Shown: positions 1-7,969 of the stretch, in pieces
Layout of the letters: every line of letters starts with the position of its first letter
Numbering within the stretch: position 1 is the stretch's first letter
Assembly: GCF_019977195.1 (NCBI RefSeq)
Contig: NZ_AP024643.1
Location: 4,836,001 to 4,900,000, forward strand
Source of the DNA: Arthrobacter sp. StoSoilA2
GTDB taxonomy: Bacteria > Actinomycetota > Actinomycetes > Actinomycetales > Micrococcaceae
Length of the DNA: 64,000 nt
Direction of reading: 5' to 3'
Made by a program: the position numbers and the translations under genes
The notes under the pieces: model-generated
The model's input: only the letters and a program-made list of their open reading frames with translations
What the model was told of the DNA's origin: nothing
The model's database searches: none

Positions 1-1392
1 GCCGGTTTCAATTCCCAAGGCATCATTTATGCCCCCGGCGTAGGCAAGGAACTCGCAGAGTGGATTATCTCAGGGACGCCCCGTTTCGATTCATCCAGCG
101 TAGACGTGCAGCGGTTTTCCCGGCACCAGAACAGCCGTAGGTACCTCAAAGCCCGCACCAAGGAAGGGCTTGGTCGGCTCTATGCCATGCACTGGCCAAA
201 CCTTCAAATGGACACAGCTAGGAACGTACGCCGCACTCCCCTGCACTCCAGGCTGGCCGAACTCGGAGCATGCTTTGGCGAGGTCAACGGTGGGGAACGC
301 GCCAACTGGTACGGAGACCCCGGCACGTATCCGGCCTACGACTATAGCTACGGCCGCCCTGGCTGGTTCTCCCGCGTCGAGGAGGAACACAAAGCCGCCC
401 GCGAAGGAGTCGTGCTCTTTGACCTGAGCCCCTTCGCGAAATTCGAGGTGGCCGGGCGTGACGCGCTGGCTGTTTGCCAGCAAGCCTCTACCGCCGACGT
501 CGACGTTGAGGTGAACAAGGCGGTCTACACCCTGTTCCTCAACGACTCTGCAGGAATCGAGCTCGACGGCACCATCACGCGCCTCGAAGAGGAACGCTTT
601 CTCGTTGTCACTCCCTCCTTTACACAGCAAAAGACCCTTGCCTATCTGAAGCGACTGGCCAAGGGCCGGGCCGCCTCGGTGTTCGACTGCACAGCCGCCC
701 TGGCCACGATCGGAGTCATGGGACCGAAAAGCCGGGAACTGCTTTCCCGGATTTCACCGGAGGACTGGTCCGACGACGCCCAGGGATACACCCATGGCCG
801 GACCGTTGAAATTGCCGACGGCTACGCCTACAGCCTGCGGGTCAGCTTCGTAGGTGAACTCGGCTACGAGCTGTACCCCAGTGCTGATCTTGCAGTGAAC
901 ATTTTCGATGCCCTCTGGGACGCCGGCCAGGACTTGGGCATCCGTCTGGCCGGATACCACGCCCTCGATTCGCTCCGAAGCGAAAAGGGATTCAGGCACC
1001 TTGGACACGACATCGGCCCCATTGACGATCCCTACTCGGCCGGTCTTCGCTTCACCGTTGCCCTGGATAAACCCGGCGGCTTCGTTGGCAAAGAGGCGTT
1101 GCTGAAACTCGATCCCGCCACACCCGAGCATCGCACCGTGTATGTTGCCATCGACGATCCCGAACCGGTCTTTGTTCACGACGAAACCGTCTATTGCAAC
1201 AACATTCCCGTCGGCCGGATGACCAGCGGAAGCTACGGCCACACACTTGGCCGTGCGGTAGGCATTGCAGCAATCGACCCCGAAACGGACCTTACCGGTT
1301 CATTCGAAGTCCAATGCAAGGGCCGACTGTACCCGGCCACCGTCTCGCGCCGTCCGTTCTATGACCCCAAGGGTGAACGTCTGCGCGGCTGA
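1..1392 (+). CDS. Dimethylglycine/sarcosine dehydrogenase-type protein, C-terminal part (5' truncated by window)
   Basis: The reading frame is open from base 1, so the gene starts before the window; 463 residues are visible. The first ~35 residues (AGFNSQGI, then PGVGKELAEWI) look like the end of an FAD-dependent DAO-type oxidoreductase domain. The rest is a GcvT-like folate-binding aminomethyltransferase domain (DLSPFAKFEVAGRDAL, FVGELGYELYP, GFRHLGHDIGPIDDPY). This domain order is that of dimethylglycine or sarcosine dehydrogenases, which oxidise an N-methyl group and pass it to tetrahydrofolate as 5,10-methylene-THF. folD follows 98 nt downstream on the same strand, a logical partner. A Met at base 106 is internal, not the start. 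The exact amine substrate cannot be told. Confidence 0.85.
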   Translation, partial: AGFNSQGIIYAPGVGKELAEWIISGTPRFDSSSVDVQRFSRHQNSRRYLKARTKEGLGRLYAMHWPNLQMDTARNVRRTPLHSRLAELGACFGEVNGGERANWYGDPGTYPAYDYSYGRPGWFSRVEEEHKAAREGVVLFDLSPFAKFEVAGRDALAVCQQASTADVDVEVNKAVYTLFLNDSAGIELDGTITRLEEERFLVVTPSFTQQKTLAYLKRLAKGRAASVFDCTAALATIGVMGPKSRELLSRISPEDWSDDAQGYTHGRTVEIADGYAYSLRVSFVGELGYELYPSADLAVNIFDALWDAGQDLGIRLAGYHALDSLRSEKGFRHLGHDIGPIDDPYSAGLRFTVALDKPGGFVGKEALLKLDPATPEHRTVYVAIDDPEPVFVHDETVYCNNIPVGRMTSGSYGHTLGRAVGIAAIDPETDLTGSFEVQCKGRLYPATVSRRPFYDPKGERLRG

Positions 1393-1490
1393 CACCCGAG
1401 GCAGTCCGCAGTTCCCCTCAGGGAGCTGCGGACTCCCCCGTCAAGGGCCCGGACAGCGGAGCCCTATGAGCCACACGAAAGGACTGACCA

Positions 1491-2426
1491 TTGTCAGAGA
1501 ATCTGATGGAACGTGAAACATCCGTTGCCCTGCGCGGCACGGGCCGCGTTCTCGACGGCAAAGCAACCGCAGCAAGCATCAAGGCAGAACTGGGCGGACG
1601 CGTCGCTGCGCTCAAAGACGCCGGCATCGCTGTCGGGCTGGGCACCGTTCTGGTCGGAGACGACCCGGCAAGCCACTCCTACGTAGCTGGAAAGCATCGC
1701 GATTGCGCTGAGGTCGGGATCGAATCCATCCGCCGGGATCTTCCTGCCGACATTTCACAAGAAGACCTCGAAGCAGTCCTGTTAGAGCTCAATGAGGACC
1801 CTGCCACCACCGGGTATATCGTCCAGCTTCCCTTGCCGGCACACATCGACCAGAACGCCGTCCTGGAAAAGATTGCCCCCAACAAAGACGCCGACGGGCT
1901 GCACCCAACCAACCTGGGCCGACTCGTGCTGAACGTCGGAGAAACCATCGATTCGCCCCTCCCCTGCACGCCGAGCGCCATTGTCGAGCTGCTCGAACGG
2001 CACAACATTGCCCTGACCGGGATGGAAGTGCTCGTGATCGGGCGCGGCGTAACTGTCGGACGGCCCTTGGGCCTGTTGCTGACACGTCGTGCCATCAACG
2101 CCACTGTGACCCTGGCACATACGGGCTCAACTGACCTTGGCAGGCTGATCGCCCGCGCGGATGTAGTCATTGCCGCAGCGGGCGTGCCCGCTATCGTCAA
2201 GACCCCCCAGCTCAAGCCAGGAGTGATTGTTCTGGACGTGGGAGTGTCTCGGAGCGTTGACGAGGCCACCGGTAAGTCCAGGCTGCAAGGTGATGTCGAG
2301 ACCGGCGCCGAAGCGGTCGCCAGCTGGTACTCACCGAATCCCGGTGGTGTTGGTCCCATGACCCGGGCCATGCTCCTCGTCAATGTCGTGGACATAGCCG
2401 CACGAACAACTCCGAACGGACAGTAA
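1491..2426 (+). CDS. folD: Bifunctional methylenetetrahydrofolate dehydrogenase / methenyltetrahydrofolate cyclohydrolase
   Basis: Cytosolic enzyme of one-carbon metabolism that converts 5,10-methylene-THF to 10-formyl-THF with NADP. The 311-residue protein shows the SYVAGK Tyr-Lys catalytic pair (Y64, K68), YIVQLPLP, KDADGLHPTN, the Rossmann signature VIGRGVTVGRPLG and PGGVGPMTRAMLL, all FolD hallmarks. A TTG start at 1491 is preferred because AAAGGA lies about 7 nt upstream; an ATG at 1506 is the alternative but lies too far from that site. It follows a demethylating dehydrogenase that should produce methylene-THF, so it is probably a second, catabolism-linked FolD that drains this C1 unit. 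Confidence 0.95.
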   Translation: MSENLMERETSVALRGTGRVLDGKATAASIKAELGGRVAALKDAGIAVGLGTVLVGDDPASHSYVAGKHRDCAEVGIESIRRDLPADISQEDLEAVLLELNEDPATTGYIVQLPLPAHIDQNAVLEKIAPNKDADGLHPTNLGRLVLNVGETIDSPLPCTPSAIVELLERHNIALTGMEVLVIGRGVTVGRPLGLLLTRRAINATVTLAHTGSTDLGRLIARADVVIAAAGVPAIVKTPQLKPGVIVLDVGVSRSVDEATGKSRLQGDVETGAEAVASWYSPNPGGVGPMTRAMLLVNVVDIAARTTPNGQ

Positions 2427-2540
2427 ACCAGAAGGAATTCGTCGTCGGCAGGCGAAGCTCGCAACAAAGCTCACCCACATAAACCCTGCGCAAGCCCACG
2501 ACGAACAGCGACGGCTCAAGAAAATTGAGGTCATCGCAAC

Positions 2541-2572
2541 AGATGCCCCGCCCCTTAGGGAGCGGGGCATCT
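2541..2572. terminator. GC-rich hairpin after folD
   Basis: A perfect 11-bp inverted repeat, AGATGCCCCGC and GCGGGGCATCT, encloses a loop that can itself pair (CCC/GGG). No T-run follows. It lies in the convergent gap after folD and probably acts as a terminator. Confidence 0.6.
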
Positions 2573-2619
2573 CTCGTCTCTGCCCGAGCCTGCTGCTGTG
2601 ACAGGAGGCGTTTAAACCG

Positions 2620-2654
2620 CTGCAGCGCCGGCCGTTCCAAGGCCGGCGCTGCAG
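2620..2654. terminator. Bidirectional hairpin between folD and the leftward aldehyde dehydrogenase operon
   Basis: A perfect 14-bp inverted repeat (CTGCAGCGCCGGCC at 2620-2633, GGCCGGCGCTGCAG at 2641-2654) has a 7-nt loop. It ends 10 nt from the stop of the leftward small gene, so it fits termination from both sides. Confidence 0.6.
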
Positions 2655-2664
2655 GTTCGGACTT

Positions 2665-2880
2665 TCAAATCGCGTAGAGGGTCAAGGGATCGTCTCGCAG
2701 GTGCAGCGACCGGGACCCCGGTTCGTTGCGGAGCCAGATAATGCTTCCATCCTCAAAAAGCGTATCCACGAGTGCACGGGTGACTTGGCCATCACCGTTA
2801 TCCACCTGAACCGGTTGACCCGGGCTGAGGTCCGTCCAGTCGGAGATCTCGTTGACCAACGGGCGGTTCACTGTGCCCAT
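2665..2880 (-). CDS. Small protein coupled to aldehyde dehydrogenase (unknown function)
   Basis: A 71-residue acidic protein of unrecognised family with a compact, probably beta-rich sequence (VQVDNGDGQVTRALVDTLFE, then IIWLRNE). Its ATG lies 13 nt inside the 3' end of the upstream aldehyde dehydrogenase gene, which suggests translational coupling as the last gene of the operon. No signal peptide, membrane segment or metal motif is visible. A strong hairpin follows directly. It is believed real because of the overlap and the lack of any competing gene. A role as an accessory to the dehydrogenase is only an inference. Confidence 0.6.
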   Translation of the reverse strand: MGTVNRPLVNEISDWTDLSPGQPVQVDNGDGQVTRALVDTLFEDGSIIWLRNEPGSRSLHLRDDPLTLYAI

Positions 2881-4268
2881 GTCTTCCCCTTCGTCCCGGT
2901 CGTGTCAGGGCCGATCCAGACGGTCTTCATGTTAGTGAATTCGCGGATGCCTTGGCGGCCGAGTTCGCGTCCATACCCCGATTTCTTGATGCCACCAAAA
3001 GGAAGACGCGGGTCAGAGACCACCATTCCGTTGACGAAAACCGCTCCGGCATCCAGTCGGCGCACGACTGCCTTTGCTCTGTCCGTATCTCGGGTCCACA
3101 AGGAAGCGGCCAGTCCGAACTCGGTCTGGTTGGCCAGTGCGATTGCTTCTTCGGTGGACGAGACGCGGGTGATAGCAGCTACCGGGCCAAAGGTCTCTTC
3201 GTCAAAGGCGGCGTGCCCCGGAACGACCCGGTCGATGATCGTTGGCGGGTAAAAATACCCGAGCCCCTCAGGCAGTTCTCCACCCAGCAGGAGCCGTCCT
3301 CCTGCCTCCAGGGTGCGCTGGACCTGATCGTGAAGTGTGGCGCGGAGGTTTTCTCGGGCCATGGGTCCCATGTCGGTGGCAGGGTCAAACGGATCGCCAA
3401 GGATAAGTTCCCGAGTCTGGATCACGAACTCGGCAACGAACTCGTCGGCGATCTCTTCATCGACGATGAAGCGTTTGGCGTTGATGCATGCCTGTCCCGC
3501 GTTGGTGAAGCGGGCCCTAACTGCGGTCCGTGCGGCGTCCTTGATATCCGCATCGGATAAAACGATGAACGGGTCGGACCCACCGAGCTCCAGGACCTGT
3601 TTCTTGAGGGCCGCTCCGGCCTGGGAAGCGACGATGGCGCCGACTTGAGTGGAACCGGTGAGCGCGACCGCGGCGATCCTGTCGTCAGCGATAATAGCAG
3701 CGACCTTCTCTGGTTCGATCAGGACCGTGGCACAAAGACCAGGGGCCAAACCCGCCTTGTCGAGAATGTCCTGTACGGCCAACGCTGAACGGGGCACGTT
3801 GTTCGCATGCTTGAGGATCGCGCCGTTCCCGGCCACTAGCGCCGGGAGCGCGAAGCGGAAGAACTGCCAGAAAGGATAGTTCCATGGCATGATGGCCAGC
3901 ACGACGCCCAGCGGCTCGTAGACCACACCGCTTTCCTTGACGTCGGCGTCTATGCTTTCGAAATCCAAGAACCTGACGGCGTTTTGGGCGTAGAAGTCCG
4001 CGGCGACGGCGGACTTTTCAATCTCGGCCCGAGCCTCGGAAATAGGCTTGCCCATCTCCAACGTGATCAGGTGCGCGTATTCGTTGACGTTTTCACGTAG
4101 GATCTTGGCTGTGTTCCGGAGGATCTGTACGCGATCCTCAACGGATACCAGCCGCCAGGCCTTCTGCGCGTCAACGGCGGCAGTAAGGATCCCGTCGATC
4201 TGGAAGTATGAGTGCGTATCGAACGTTTGAAGTTGTTTGCCCGTAGCCGGGTTGATCGTGGAGATCAT
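2868..4268 (-). CDS. NAD(P)-dependent aldehyde dehydrogenase (succinate-semialdehyde dehydrogenase-like)
   Basis: A 466-residue cytosolic ALDH that oxidises an aldehyde to a carboxylate. It has PWNYPFWQ with the oxyanion Asn (N130), ALTGSTQVG for cofactor binding, general base E227 in LELGG, and catalytic Cys (C261) in TNAGQACINAK. Length and motifs match the GabD/SSADH-like branch. AAGGA sits about 8 nt before the ATG. It is the fourth gene of a leftward operon with a flavin amine oxidase, cupin and another ALDH, so a likely task is oxidising an amino-aldehyde-derived semialdehyde. A 22-nt palindrome lies in its 225-nt leader, so it may have its own control. Substrate is not determinable. 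Confidence 0.9.
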   Translation of the reverse strand: MISTINPATGKQLQTFDTHSYFQIDGILTAAVDAQKAWRLVSVEDRVQILRNTAKILRENVNEYAHLITLEMGKPISEARAEIEKSAVAADFYAQNAVRFLDFESIDADVKESGVVYEPLGVVLAIMPWNYPFWQFFRFALPALVAGNGAILKHANNVPRSALAVQDILDKAGLAPGLCATVLIEPEKVAAIIADDRIAAVALTGSTQVGAIVASQAGAALKKQVLELGGSDPFIVLSDADIKDAARTAVRARFTNAGQACINAKRFIVDEEIADEFVAEFVIQTRELILGDPFDPATDMGPMARENLRATLHDQVQRTLEAGGRLLLGGELPEGLGYFYPPTIIDRVVPGHAAFDEETFGPVAAITRVSSTEEAIALANQTEFGLAASLWTRDTDRAKAVVRRLDAGAVFVNGMVVSDPRLPFGGIKKSGYGRELGRQGIREFTNMKTVWIGPDTTGTKGKTWAQ

Positions 4269-4443
4269 GGGATTCTTCCTTTGGGAAAGGGGGATAAACG
4301 TCCCGGTGTTGAACCAGTCCGGGCAGCCGTGGGGAAAGTACTGCCGCCGCGTTCTGAATAGGTATTCCAGTCAAGACACGGCGGCAGGAGGTGCTGGATT
4401 CACCAGCACCGTTGCACCTGGAAGGTCATCCATCCAGTCCTGT

Positions 4444-4465
4444 CAACAAGTTTGAAAACTTGTTG
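4444..4465. promoter_or_regulatory. Perfect palindrome upstream of the aldehyde dehydrogenase gene (operator candidate)
   Basis: CAACAAGTTT (4444-4453) and AAACTTGTTG (4456-4465) form a perfect 10-bp inverted repeat with a 2-nt centre. It sits 176 nt before the ALDH start (4268) and 28 nt after the end of the other ALDH gene. The AT-rich stem and tiny centre suit a dimeric repressor site better than a terminator. Confidence 0.45.
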
Positions 4466-4493
4466 TGGTCCGATGACCTCATGTGTTGCGGGG

Positions 4494-6062
4494 TCAGGCT
4501 CCAGCGGCTACGTAGCTGTGGGAGTTCTGGACGGCAGCTTCTTCGCTGCCCTGTGCACCACGCCAGGCTTCCTTGTCCTTATAGGGGAACCACCAGAAGT
4601 CGTGGCTGGAAGCTGCCGGATCGATCATGACGAGTTTGGTGTGACGGAAGGTGTCGAGCCCTTCGGCGCCCAGCTGGCGGCCAATGCCGGACATTTTGCG
4701 GCCACCGAAGGGTCCTGCATCGTTGTCGAGGATCGGCGCGTTGACCCACACCATGCCGCTAACGATTTCGTTGGTGGCTCGGGTGATCTCTTCGATGTCC
4801 TTGGAGTACAAGGTAGCGCCGAGACCGAAAGGCGAGTCATTGGCGATCTTCAAGGCCTCTTCGAAGCTCGAGACCTTATAGACCGGAGCAACGGGTCCGA
4901 ACACCTCGGTGGTGAAGATGTCCATGTCCGGGCGCAGGCCCTCCAGGACTGTGGGCGCGTAGAAGAACCCGTCCTGCAGCTCCCCGCCGAGGTTCAACCT
5001 GTGTCCGCCGATGGTGACGGCGGCGCCTTGCTCAACGGCCCGGGCGACCAGCTGCTCTACGCGGGCAACCTCACGTGCGTTTTCCATCGGGCCGAAATCG
5101 ACCTTGTCGAGGCCGTGGCCGATCCGCAACCGCTTCACGTTAGCGACAAACGTTTCCATGAACTGGTCGTAAACGTCCTCATGGACAAGGATCTTCTCGG
5201 CAGAGGTGCACACCTGGCCGGCGTTGAAGAAGGACGCAAAGGTAGCCGCGCGGGCTGCCACGTCAATAGGGGCAGACGGCATAACCAGGAAAGCATCACT
5301 GCCCGAAGCTTCAATCAGATGCGGCTTGAAGTGCTCAGCACAGGCCCGTGAAACAGCCTGGCCGGTCGCAACACTTCCGGTGAAGGCAATCATGTGGGTG
5401 TTCTTGTGGGAGACGAGCTGCTTCGCCGTGTCGGCACCACCGGAGACACACTGGACCAACCCAGTAGGCAGGTTCCGGAAGACCCGCATGAAGGAAAGAG
5501 TCGTCAGGGAGGCGTTTTCCGAGGGTTTGACGATCACAGAGTTGCCCGCTGCCAGGGCAGCTGCCGCGGACCACATCAGCAACAGAATGGGGAAGTTCGC
5601 AGGAAGGATGCTGACCACCGTGCCCATGGGCTCCTTCAAGGTGTAGTGGGTCTGGCCGACAACAGAGGTGCCCAGAACCGAACCAATCGAGTGCCGACCG
5701 AGTTCTGCGTAATAGTCCACTGCAGAACCTGACCAAGCCATTTCGTCAGAGCTTTCCTTATACGGCTTGCCCGTTTCACGGGTCAGTAGTTCAGCAATTT
5801 CGGGTGCGAGCTTCTTCATCTCCGCTGCCACTTTGTGCAGCATCTCGGCACGATCCAGTGCCGTATAGGCGTACCATGCCTTCTGCGCAGCGTTGGCGGT
5901 AGCAACGACGGCTTCAATGTCGTCGTGGCCGACCTCAGCCATTTGGCCGATGACTCTATTGTTGGAAGGGTCCACGACATCGCGGCCCTGCGATACGGGG
6001 ATGTACTCTCCGTTATGGAAGAAGGTGTTGCTAACTCGAGCGAATTCGAGATTGGCATTCAT
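4494..6062 (-). CDS. Aldehyde dehydrogenase family protein
   Basis: A 522-residue ALDH. Visible signatures are LPANFPI with the oxyanion Asn (N156), FTGSVATG for cofactor binding, general base E251 (IEASGS), and catalytic Cys C285 in FNAGQVCTSAEK. The first ALDH of this operon is only a distant relative; this one has an extra N-terminal segment and a C-terminal tail with HDFWWFPYKDK. AAGGAA lies 7 nt before the ATG. It follows the cupin gene by 62 nt in the amine-oxidase operon and probably oxidises the aldehyde released by that oxidase. Substrate unknown. Confidence 0.88.
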   Translation of the reverse strand: MNANLEFARVSNTFFHNGEYIPVSQGRDVVDPSNNRVIGQMAEVGHDDIEAVVATANAAQKAWYAYTALDRAEMLHKVAAEMKKLAPEIAELLTRETGKPYKESSDEMAWSGSAVDYYAELGRHSIGSVLGTSVVGQTHYTLKEPMGTVVSILPANFPILLLMWSAAAALAAGNSVIVKPSENASLTTLSFMRVFRNLPTGLVQCVSGGADTAKQLVSHKNTHMIAFTGSVATGQAVSRACAEHFKPHLIEASGSDAFLVMPSAPIDVAARAATFASFFNAGQVCTSAEKILVHEDVYDQFMETFVANVKRLRIGHGLDKVDFGPMENAREVARVEQLVARAVEQGAAVTIGGHRLNLGGELQDGFFYAPTVLEGLRPDMDIFTTEVFGPVAPVYKVSSFEEALKIANDSPFGLGATLYSKDIEEITRATNEIVSGMVWVNAPILDNDAGPFGGRKMSGIGRQLGAEGLDTFRHTKLVMIDPAASSHDFWWFPYKDKEAWRGAQGSEEAAVQNSHSYVAAGA

Positions 6063-6124
6063 GAGTGGTTCCTTACGTTGTTCATTGGTATAGGCAAAGA
6101 GTGGTTGGGGCGCTGCCGGCGGCT

Positions 6125-6475
6125 CTACTGTGCCCGGACGATCGAGTAGGACTTGACGAGCTCTGTTTGCACGCTCCAGCGGCCCGCCCAGCCCTCAGGG
6201 AGAGCCACAATTGTCCCCGCCCGCAGGTTGGTTTCCTGCCCTTGGTCATCGATAAGTTGGCCCTGGCCGTCAACGATGTGAATGAACTCCCTGTAGCCAG
6301 TCAGCTTGGTGGTGAATTCGCCAGGAGTGACCTTCCAAAGGCCGGCTTCCGTGCCAGGATCGCCGTACAGGACCAGAGTGCTTGCCGAAGGGGCACCGGA
6401 GAGGACGCGCTCCGGGCTTATAGGCACCTGCTCGGGCCACTGGATATCGTCTGTAGTTGCTACGGCCGCGTTCAT
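6125..6475 (-). CDS. Cupin domain protein (DUF861/EutQ-like)
   Basis: A 116-residue single-domain cupin with a typical C-terminal core (GEFTTKLTGYREFIHIVDGQG, then GTIVALPEGWAGRW). This cupin_3-type family includes small enzymes and ligand-binding proteins found with amine and purine catabolic genes. The metal-binding His residues of classical cupins are mostly absent, so a catalytic role is uncertain. Its ATG overlaps the stop of the amine oxidase gene by 4 nt (ATGA), showing tight coupling. Function inferred: small-molecule handling within the amine-oxidase pathway. Confidence 0.75.
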   Translation of the reverse strand: MNAAVATTDDIQWPEQVPISPERVLSGAPSASTLVLYGDPGTEAGLWKVTPGEFTTKLTGYREFIHIVDGQGQLIDDQGQETNLRAGTIVALPEGWAGRWSVQTELVKSYSIVRAQ

Positions 6476-7743
6476 GCGCTGGCCGCCTCAACTTTGAGAC
6501 CCTGGACAGCATTCCTGATCCTGACCGCCGCTCGTTCGCCGCTGCGGAGTGCGCCTTCCATCAGGCCGGTGAAGTCAGGATCAGCGTACTCGCCGGCGAA
6601 GAGGAGGTTGCCTACCGGGCGTTCCAGTTCTTCCGCATCAGTTCTTCCTCCGCCTGGGGCGAAAGCTGCATAAGCGCCGCGGGCGAGAGGATCGTTGCGC
6701 CAAACCGTGGCGACGGCGTCACTCTCACTGAAGTCCAGTTCCGGGCGAATGTGCCGGGCATGGGTTATCCACGCGTTGAAATCCCCGTCGCCTTGTGCCC
6801 GGTCCAAAGCGCCAGGAGAGCCCATAAAGGAATTGAGCACAGGAGTGACCGAACCGGTATTGTCCTGCGCAGTCCATGTCCAGAAGCGGCCGTTCGTTGA
6901 CATCACCGCGCTCGTTGCCGGGACGGATCGCAGCGGGAGGTGAAGCTTGGCCGCATCCCCTTGCAGTACCCGGTTCAGTGCGCTGGTCTTCCATTCCGGA
7001 ACCGACAGGGCAAGAGTCGCTTGGTCCCGCACGATGGACAATGGGAGCGCCACGACGGCGGCGTCGAAAGTCGCGCTGCCTGCCGATGTTTCCACGAGGA
7101 CTTCTTCGCCGAGGTCTGTAACCGCGTGAATGGTTTCCCGGTAGTGCACCGAGTCGCCGAGACGGGCAGCCAAGGCTTTAGGAAGCTCCTGGTTTCCGCC
7201 GCTGATCCTCCAACTCGGACGCGGCTCGAAGGATGCAATGTGCTCAAGAGTGTCAGCGCTGACTTGATCTGCCGCGACAGCGGTGGAGATTTCGATACGA
7301 GCGCGAAGTGCATCCACGAGCCGATCATCGCAGTCCAAACGTTGCAGGACCTTTTCTGCGGACGGTGGTGAGGGGTAGGTTCGGGCGATGGCGGCAGCTG
7401 CTCGGCCTGCTTCTACCACGTCTTGCGTGCTGATGTCGGGGGTGTCCGCCAGAGCACGAACGTAGTAGCTCATGCCGGTGTCAACCAGGGACAAGCCGGT
7501 CAAATCAAGCAGGCGCCGCATCGTCGTGTAACCATGCAATACGAACTCGGCGCCCCGTTCGATAACGCAGGGTTCTTCGCGCCCGGCCGTGATTGATTCT
7601 GACCAGACGCGCCCCCCGGACCTGTCCCTGGCCTCAAGAACGGTCACATCGAAGCCATCGGCTCTTAGCTGCGTAGCAGCTGCCAAGCCTGCAAGTCCAG
7701 CTCCCAAAACCGCGATGCGGGAACCCTGACGAAGGGCGCTCAT
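6472..7743 (-). CDS. FAD-dependent amine oxidase (flavin monoamine oxidase family)
   Basis: Oxidises an amine to an aldehyde or imine with release of ammonia and hydrogen peroxide. The N-terminal dinucleotide fold is clear (IAVLGAGLAGLAAATQL, then VLEARDRSGGRVWS), and the C-terminal FAD contact LFAGEYADPDFTGLMEGALRSGERAA matches MAO/putrescine-oxidase-type enzymes. The ATG at 7743 puts the Rossmann motif near the N-terminus; the frame also runs to an ATG at 7800, adding 19 residues that do not look conserved. Neither start has a strong ribosome-binding site. It is the first gene of the operon with a cupin and two ALDHs, divergent from a PucR regulator, consistent with polyamine or other amine breakdown. 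Confidence 0.88.
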   Translation of the reverse strand: MSALRQGSRIAVLGAGLAGLAAATQLRADGFDVTVLEARDRSGGRVWSESITAGREEPCVIERGAEFVLHGYTTMRRLLDLTGLSLVDTGMSYYVRALADTPDISTQDVVEAGRAAAAIARTYPSPPSAEKVLQRLDCDDRLVDALRARIEISTAVAADQVSADTLEHIASFEPRPSWRISGGNQELPKALAARLGDSVHYRETIHAVTDLGEEVLVETSAGSATFDAAVVALPLSIVRDQATLALSVPEWKTSALNRVLQGDAAKLHLPLRSVPATSAVMSTNGRFWTWTAQDNTGSVTPVLNSFMGSPGALDRAQGDGDFNAWITHARHIRPELDFSESDAVATVWRNDPLARGAYAAFAPGGGRTDAEELERPVGNLLFAGEYADPDFTGLMEGALRSGERAAVRIRNAVQGLKVEAASA

Positions 7744-7878
7744 GATGCAACGTTCATCGTGTGGACCAAAGCCGTTCGCGCTTGGCCACCGATTCGCCAT
7801 ACTGCGGTCCGCTGCATGGAGAAAGGTGCAGTATCTGGTGACATGTCGGAGCCATCTCCTTTGACGATTCTATTTGTT

Positions 7879-7891
7879 GTGTGACTCACAC
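7879..7891. promoter_or_regulatory. Inverted repeat in the amine oxidase / pucR divergent promoter region
   Basis: GTGTGA-C-TCACAC is a perfect 6-1-6 inverted repeat about midway between the leftward amine oxidase start and the rightward PucR-type gene. The position fits a binding site for the adjacent regulator. Confidence 0.45.
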
Positions 7892-7969
7892 TAGTAACCG
7901 CAACGCAAGAGAAGTATGGTACAGACGTAAGAAATTTGATGCTTATTAGTGTTGCAGTAAGGTTTTTGC

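Noticed and set aside
4452..5351. Plus-strand open frame opposite an ALDH gene (about 299 codons)
   Set aside because: Antisense shadow; the ALDH on the minus strand has all catalytic residues.
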